Shown: one piece after another, positions 7,058-10,688 of the stretch
Position numbering within the stretch: position 1 is the first letter of the stretch
Layout of the letters: every line of letters begins with the position of its first letter
The notes under the pieces: model-generated
Databases searched by the model: none
Seen by the model: only the letters and a program-made list of their open reading frames with translations
What the model was told of the DNA's origin: nothing
Made by a program: the position numbers and the translations under genes
Assembly: GCA_030018875.1 (NCBI GenBank)
Contig: JASEHK010000037.1
Location: 1 to 10,688, forward strand
DNA from: Endomicrobiia bacterium
Lineage (GTDB): Bacteria > Elusimicrobiota > Endomicrobiia > PHAN01
Length of the DNA stretch: 10,688 nucleotides
Direction: 5' to 3'

Positions 7058-7576
7058 ATGCCGATTCTTAAAATCAGGGAATACCCCGATAAGACACTTA
7101 AAAAAAAATGCGTCCCCGTCGAGGGACCGGACGATGACGTCAAACGGCTCATAGGCGATATGATGGAGACGATGTATTATTACCGCGGTGTCGGTCTTGC
7201 GGCCAATCAGGTCGGCCGAAATATGCGGGTGTGTGTCGTGGCCATCCTTTCCGACGACGACAAAAAATCCGTGGCGCTCGTCAATCCCAAAATAACGCGC
7301 AAAAAAGGAAGCGAAGTTTGCGAGGAAGGCTGCCTGTCCTTTCCCGGGATTGTGTACGATGTCCGTCGCGCGGCGGAAATATACGTCGAAGCCCTGAACG
7401 CCGACGCAATGTCGGTGGCGTTTTGGGCATCGGGGCTTTTTGCGCGCGCGATACAGCACGAAATAGACCACCTCGACGGCAAAACCTTTTTCGACCGACT
7501 TCCCATCCACAAAAGATTCGGGGCTTACTACGCGTATCGCGCCATCAAAAAATCCGCGCAGCGCGCCGTCCGATGA
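7058..7576 (+). CDS. def: Peptide deformylase
   Basis: Def is a cytoplasmic metalloenzyme that removes the N-formyl group from the first methionine of new proteins. All three family motifs are intact in the 172-residue protein: GVGLAANQ at 44-51, EGCLS at 90-94 (metal ligand C92), and QHEIDHLDG at 133-141 (ligands H134 and H138, catalytic E135). Length is normal. A longer frame is open from 6899 but lies inside the acetyltransferase gene. The ATG at 7058 is chosen because the protein then begins at the family-typical PILKIREYPD, with GGGA-like purines about 8 bases upstream. The gene follows the acetyltransferase by 5 bases and its TGA overlaps the ATG of fmt. Confidence 0.97.
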   Translation: MPILKIREYPDKTLKKKCVPVEGPDDDVKRLIGDMMETMYYYRGVGLAANQVGRNMRVCVVAILSDDDKKSVALVNPKITRKKGSEVCEEGCLSFPGIVYDVRRAAEIYVEALNADAMSVAFWASGLFARAIQHEIDHLDGKTFFDRLPIHKRFGAYYAYRAIKKSAQRAVR

Positions 7577-8532
7577 ATATAGTTTTTTTCGGCACTTCCG
7601 AAGTCGCCGCGCATTTTTTTGAGCATCTCGCGGACAATCCCCGCCATAAGGTCGCGGCGGCGGTCACACCGACGGACCGTCCGTCCGGTCGCGGCATGAA
7701 GATTTGCCCGCCTCCCGTAAAAGCGTCCGCCCTCGTCGCCGGAATAAAAATATACCAGCCGGACTCTCTTTCCTCCGCGGATTTCGCCGACGGCCTTCGC
7801 GCTATCAGTCCCGACCTCGGCGTCGTGGTTTCATACGGGAAGTTGATTCCGCGCGTGATATTTGAAATACCCCGCTTCGGTTGCGTGAACGTGCACTTTT
7901 CGCTTCTGCCGCGATACCGAGGCGCCGCGCCGATACAGTGGTCGCTGATAAACGGCGAGTCCGAGACCGGCGCGAGCGTTTTTTTTATAGAGGAGAAACT
8001 CGACGCCGGCCCCATCGCGGCGCAGAGGCGGACGGCCATCGCCGACGAGGACGATTTCTTCGCGCTCAGGGACAAACTCATATCCGAAGGCAAGGCCGCC
8101 CTCGACGATGCCATTGCCGCCGTCGAATCGGGGAGCCTTCGTGGGCGTCCGCAATCCGGCGAACCGTCGTTCGCGCCGGCTCTTAAAAAATCCGACGGCA
8201 AGATAGATTGGCGCAATTCCGCGACGACCGTCCGCAATTTAATCCGCGGCGCCCTCCGGTGGCCGACGGCCTTCGCCCTTCTTCCCGACGGAAGAGCGCT
8301 CAAAATTTTGAAGTCCGAAGTCGTCCGCGTTTGCGCCGGCTCCGACGGCAAATGCCCGTCGCGGGTTTCGCCCGGCATGGTTACCGGCATGGTGAAGGGT
8401 GAAGGCTTTATCGTCGCCTGCGGCGAAGAGTTCTTGAAGATTTCGGAAGTCCGCCCCGAAAACGGAGTCAAAATGACGGCGTGGGCCTTCGCGCAGGGGC
8501 GCGGCGTCAAAGCGGGAGATGCGCTGTTATGA
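7573..8532 (+). CDS. fmt: Methionyl-tRNA formyltransferase
   Basis: Fmt transfers a formyl group from 10-formyltetrahydrofolate to initiator Met-tRNA. The 319-residue protein has the usual length. The N-terminal Rossmann-like catalytic domain begins MNIVFFGTSEVA and carries DRPSGRGMK at 35-43. The catalytic Asn106 and His108 lie in NVHFSLLPRYRGAAPIQW, and Asp144 in KLDAG. The C-terminal tRNA-binding barrel starts near 200 (FAPALKKSDGKIDW, then RGALRWPTAF). The ATG overlaps the def TGA by 4 bases (7573-7576), so the formylating and deformylating enzymes are probably translated together, an arrangement common in bacteria. The frame is open further upstream inside def, but the family N-terminus begins at this ATG. 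Confidence 0.97.
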   Translation: MNIVFFGTSEVAAHFFEHLADNPRHKVAAAVTPTDRPSGRGMKICPPPVKASALVAGIKIYQPDSLSSADFADGLRAISPDLGVVVSYGKLIPRVIFEIPRFGCVNVHFSLLPRYRGAAPIQWSLINGESETGASVFFIEEKLDAGPIAAQRRTAIADEDDFFALRDKLISEGKAALDDAIAAVESGSLRGRPQSGEPSFAPALKKSDGKIDWRNSATTVRNLIRGALRWPTAFALLPDGRALKILKSEVVRVCAGSDGKCPSRVSPGMVTGMVKGEGFIVACGEEFLKISEVRPENGVKMTAWAFAQGRGVKAGDALL

Positions 8533-8861
8533 CCTCGGCGCAATTAAGATTTATCGTAGGAATAATTCTGCTTCTCTCAAACCAATTGGTGGGCTGGGGC
8601 GGTATGCTTTTATTCGGAAACCTCGCCCGCAAGACCGGCCGCAGGATGTATTATTTTCTGGGCGTTGCGGTGTACGCCGTTTCGTGGGCGATGCTTATGG
8701 TCGGCGTTTATCTCGTCGGCCGCGAGCGCGCGCGGGCCGTTATGAGATACATACCCGCATGGGCAGTGGCGTTGGCTGCGGCGATTGCCGCCGTCTCTTA
8801 CTATTTTTGGAAAAAGCGCCCGAAGAAAAGTTCCGCCGACAAAGATGAATTCCGAAGTTGA
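8529..8861 (+). CDS. Small three-helix membrane protein of unknown function
   Basis: I do not recognise this 110-residue protein. It has three probable membrane segments, at about 8-29, 41-63 and 75-94. A basic loop (ARKTGRR) lies after the first and another (GRERARAVMR) after the second. The hydrophilic Lys-rich tail (WKKRPKK, then an acidic-polar end) is likely cytoplasmic. By the positive-inside rule the two basic loops compete, so topology is unclear. There is no signal peptide cleavage site or enzyme motif. It starts in a 4-base ATGA overlap with fmt and its end overlaps the next gene by 17 bases. That tight packing, and the hydrophobic-segment pattern of the product, argue for a real gene rather than a chance frame. 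Its neighbours offer no direct clue to function. Confidence 0.7.
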   Translation: MTSAQLRFIVGIILLLSNQLVGWGGMLLFGNLARKTGRRMYYFLGVAVYAVSWAMLMVGVYLVGRERARAVMRYIPAWAVALAAAIAAVSYYFWKKRPKKSSADKDEFRS

Positions 8862-9708
8862 CAAAATAATATCGTCGGCCATCGAGGCCGCGCGCGAGAC
8901 CTCGGCCGACGCGTACTTCGTCGGTGGATGTGTCCGCGACGCGGCTCTGGGCATTTCCACGAAAGATGTGGACGCTATGGTCGTCGGCGCTCCGGAGTCA
9001 TTCGTCGCCGCGCTCGAAAAGCGTCTGGGTCTGCGCGCCGTCCGTCACGCGAAGTTCGGAACATTCGTGTTCCGCGCCTCCTCGCCGGAACTTCCGGGTC
9101 TGGACGTGGCGACATCGCGCGAAGAAATCTACGAGCGCCCCGGCGCTTTGCCGAGCGTGCGCATCGGCGCGCCGCTCGAAAAAGACCTCGCCCGACGGGA
9201 CTTCAGCGTAAACGCGATGGCGATGAAAGTTTCTTCGGTAGAAAATGATTTGATGTGTTCCGTCGGAAAAATTATAGACCCGTTCGGGGGCTCGAAAGAC
9301 CTCGCCGCCGGATTGCTCCGCGTTCTTCATCCCAAAAGTTTTTTCGACGACCCCACCAGAATAGTCCGCGCGGCCAGGTTCGCGGCGCGTTTCGGATTTT
9401 TGGTCGAGGCCAAAACGCTTTCTCTTATCAGGGACGCTCTTTCCGCCGGCGCCGCTTCGACGGTCTCCGCTGCCCGCGCAGGCAAAGAACTCGAACTTTT
9501 GTCCCGCGAGCCGGAGCCCTTGCGGGCGTTCGCCCTGCTTGAATCCTGGCGCGCGGCCTCGGCATTTTTCCCTGAGATATTTTCGTCGGGCTCGATCCCC
9601 GAGGGACCGGCCCTGGCGGCGGACTATTTGGTAAAATACGCTATCCCGCGACGGTCGCAAAAGTCAGCGCTCGATTTTATAAGCCGCGTAAAAAGGAGAC
9701 AACAATGA
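8845..9708 (+). CDS. tRNA nucleotidyltransferase / poly(A) polymerase family protein (short)
   Basis: This 287-residue protein is a class II nucleotidyltransferase of the family that adds CCA, CC or A to tRNA 3' ends, or poly(A) tails to RNA. The catalytic head is complete: VGGCVRD at 26-32, the metal-binding D-V-D at 41-43, FGTF near 71-74, LDVATSREEIYERPG near 86-100, and LARRDFSVNAMAM near 115-127. The neck begins LHPKSFFDDPTRIVRAARF (161-179), including the nucleotide-selecting DDPTR. After about residue 245 there is little: the usual body and tail domains, which take family members to 400 or more residues, are absent. No frameshifted remnant is possible because the phosphatase gene starts at once. 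The enzyme may be naturally minimal. Which activity it has cannot be told from motifs. It overlaps the membrane protein gene by 17 bases; a longer start at 8785 is open but less likely. Confidence 0.88.
   Translation: MNSEVDKIISSAIEAARETSADAYFVGGCVRDAALGISTKDVDAMVVGAPESFVAALEKRLGLRAVRHAKFGTFVFRASSPELPGLDVATSREEIYERPGALPSVRIGAPLEKDLARRDFSVNAMAMKVSSVENDLMCSVGKIIDPFGGSKDLAAGLLRVLHPKSFFDDPTRIVRAARFAARFGFLVEAKTLSLIRDALSAGAASTVSAARAGKELELLSREPEPLRAFALLESWRAASAFFPEIFSSGSIPEGPALAADYLVKYAIPRRSQKSALDFISRVKRRQQ
9693..9698 (+). promoter_or_regulatory. Ribosome binding site of the phosphatase gene
   Basis: AAGGAG lies 6 bases before the ATG at 9705, within the last codons of the nucleotidyltransferase gene. 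It is one of the strongest sites in the window and fixes the phosphatase start. Confidence 0.75.
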
Positions 9709-10688
9709 CGACAAAGAGGCTCGTTTCGTTTTTATCTGTGGTTTCGCTCGCCGCGATTTTGTGCGCCGGCGCTGCGTGCGCGTCGCCGAAAGTGATTTTG
9801 CTCGTCGGAGACGGAATGGGCCCCGGCGTCATCGGTCTGGGTAAATATTATAACGACCTCGTCGTAAAACGGCCCGCCTTGAATATGGTGAATATGATGA
9901 ATGACCCGTCGGCGAGGATTTCGCTCGTCGAACATCACTCCGCTTCGCACATAGTGACGGACTCCGCCGCCGCGGCCACCGCGATGGCGACCGGACATAA
10001 GACCTATAACACCGCTATCGGCGTTGACGAAAAAGGCAATCCGCTGCGCTCCGTTTCCGACGAGGCGATGTCGCGCGGAATGTCCGTGGGTTTGGTAACC
10101 ACCTGCGAAGTAGTGGACGCCACGCCGGCCGGATTTTCGGCCAACGCCTCCGAGCGCGCCGACAAATCCGAAATAGCCCGCTCACAGACGGCCAGGAAAG
10201 TAGACCTGATTTTGGGCGGTGGCGCGAGTTATTTCGATAATCCCGCCGGCTATCAGGTCTTCTATGAAAAAAAGGACCTGAAAAAAATCGCCGCGCTCAA
10301 ACCCGGCTCCAAGGCGCTGGGACTTTTCAACCAGCGCGAGATGAACTATGCCAAAAGCCGCACACCGACGGAGCCGTCCCTGCCGGATATGACAAAAACG
10401 GCGCTTGATTTTCTTTCCAAAAACGAAAAAGGATTTTTTCTGCTCGTCGAGGGTGGCCGCATAGACCACGCGGGGCACGCCAATTCCGTCGAGGATTTGC
10501 TTGGGGACTTTTTGGAATTCGACGAAGCCGTCGGCGTGGCGCTTGATTTTCGCAGGAAAAACCCCGACACCGCGATACTGCTTGTCGCCGACCACGACAC
10601 CGGCGGCGTGTCCGTTACCCAGCGCGGCAAGGACTCCGGCTATCCGACTCGCGAGGAGTTCGTCAAGGAATTAAAAGGAATATACTTC
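9705..10688 (+). CDS. Alkaline phosphatase, exported (3' end beyond window)
   Basis: The first 328 codons of an alkaline phosphatase superfamily enzyme, a zinc/magnesium-dependent phosphomonoesterase, are present and the frame is open at the right edge. A signal peptide (MTTKR, hydrophobic core to about 22) probably ends at A-C-A, residue 26, so the enzyme is periplasmic or outside the cell. Cys25 might instead suggest a lipoprotein, but the lipobox is poor. Visible active-site residues, with E. coli PhoA equivalents in brackets from family knowledge: D36 in GDGMG (D51); nucleophile S87 in TDSAAAATA (S102); D138 and T140 in DATPAG (D153, T155); R151 (R166); E249, D254 and H258 in EGGRIDHAGH (E322, D327, H331); D296 and H297 in ADHDTGG (D369, H370). 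The last zinc histidine (H412 in PhoA) would lie beyond the window. The ATG overlaps the preceding TGA by 4 bases. A phosphate-regulated promoter is not visible; expression appears tied to the upstream gene. Confidence 0.94.
   Translation, partial: MTTKRLVSFLSVVSLAAILCAGAACASPKVILLVGDGMGPGVIGLGKYYNDLVVKRPALNMVNMMNDPSARISLVEHHSASHIVTDSAAAATAMATGHKTYNTAIGVDEKGNPLRSVSDEAMSRGMSVGLVTTCEVVDATPAGFSANASERADKSEIARSQTARKVDLILGGGASYFDNPAGYQVFYEKKDLKKIAALKPGSKALGLFNQREMNYAKSRTPTEPSLPDMTKTALDFLSKNEKGFFLLVEGGRIDHAGHANSVEDLLGDFLEFDEAVGVALDFRRKNPDTAILLVADHDTGGVSVTQRGKDSGYPTREEFVKELKGIYF

Noticed and set aside
7545..8543. 332-codon open frame on the - strand covering fmt
   Set aside because: It mirrors fmt in antisense, with Ser/Arg/Pro-rich composition and no recognisable domain; fmt has all its catalytic motifs.
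1..10688. Undescribed defence, toxin-antitoxin or CRISPR-type system
   Set aside because: Nine of the ten genes belong to known housekeeping or enzyme families, there are no direct-repeat arrays, and the single unknown gene is a small membrane protein with no toxin-antitoxin pairing.

Overview
This window is a compact, GC-rich bacterial chromosome segment with ten protein-coding genes, all on the + strand. The last gene runs off the right edge. I see no RNA genes, CRISPR array, insertion sequence or phage gene. The organism looks diderm (Gram-negative type): it encodes a parvulin-type lipoprotein and a SurA-like periplasmic chaperone, both with export signals, plus an exported alkaline phosphatase. 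I cannot place the phylum from sequence alone. The mfd-PPIase-SurA-PdxA order suggests an uncultured or little-studied diderm lineage, but that is a guess.

Layout, left to right: (1) a short, repeat-like leader at 1-66; (2) mfd, the transcription-repair coupling factor; (3) a tandem pair of peptidyl-prolyl isomerase genes, a lipoprotein and then a SurA-like protein, joined by an ATGA stop/start overlap; (4) a 77-base gap, then pdxA (pyridoxal phosphate synthesis); (5) a chloramphenicol acetyltransferase-family gene; (6) def and fmt, which remove and add the N-formyl group of initiator methionine, again joined by ATGA; (7) a 110-residue unknown membrane protein; (8) a short tRNA nucleotidyltransferase/poly(A) polymerase-family gene; (9) an alkaline phosphatase, cut by the window edge.

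The genes are packed like one or two long transcription units. Four junctions are 4-base ATGA overlaps, one is a 17-base overlap, and most remaining gaps are short. A good sigma70-type promoter candidate lies inside the 3' end of mfd, about 80 bases before the lipoprotein gene, so the outer-membrane-protein folding genes may be transcribed independently of mfd. The physiological themes are DNA repair, envelope protein folding, cofactor synthesis, initiator Met formylation and deformylation, and tRNA 3'-end maturation.

I did not find an undescribed defence or mobile system. The parts most worth a second look are the acetyltransferase embedded among housekeeping genes, the orphan membrane protein coupled to fmt and cca, the short nucleotidyltransferase lacking the usual C-terminal body/tail, and the uncertain mfd start with its repeat-rich leader.
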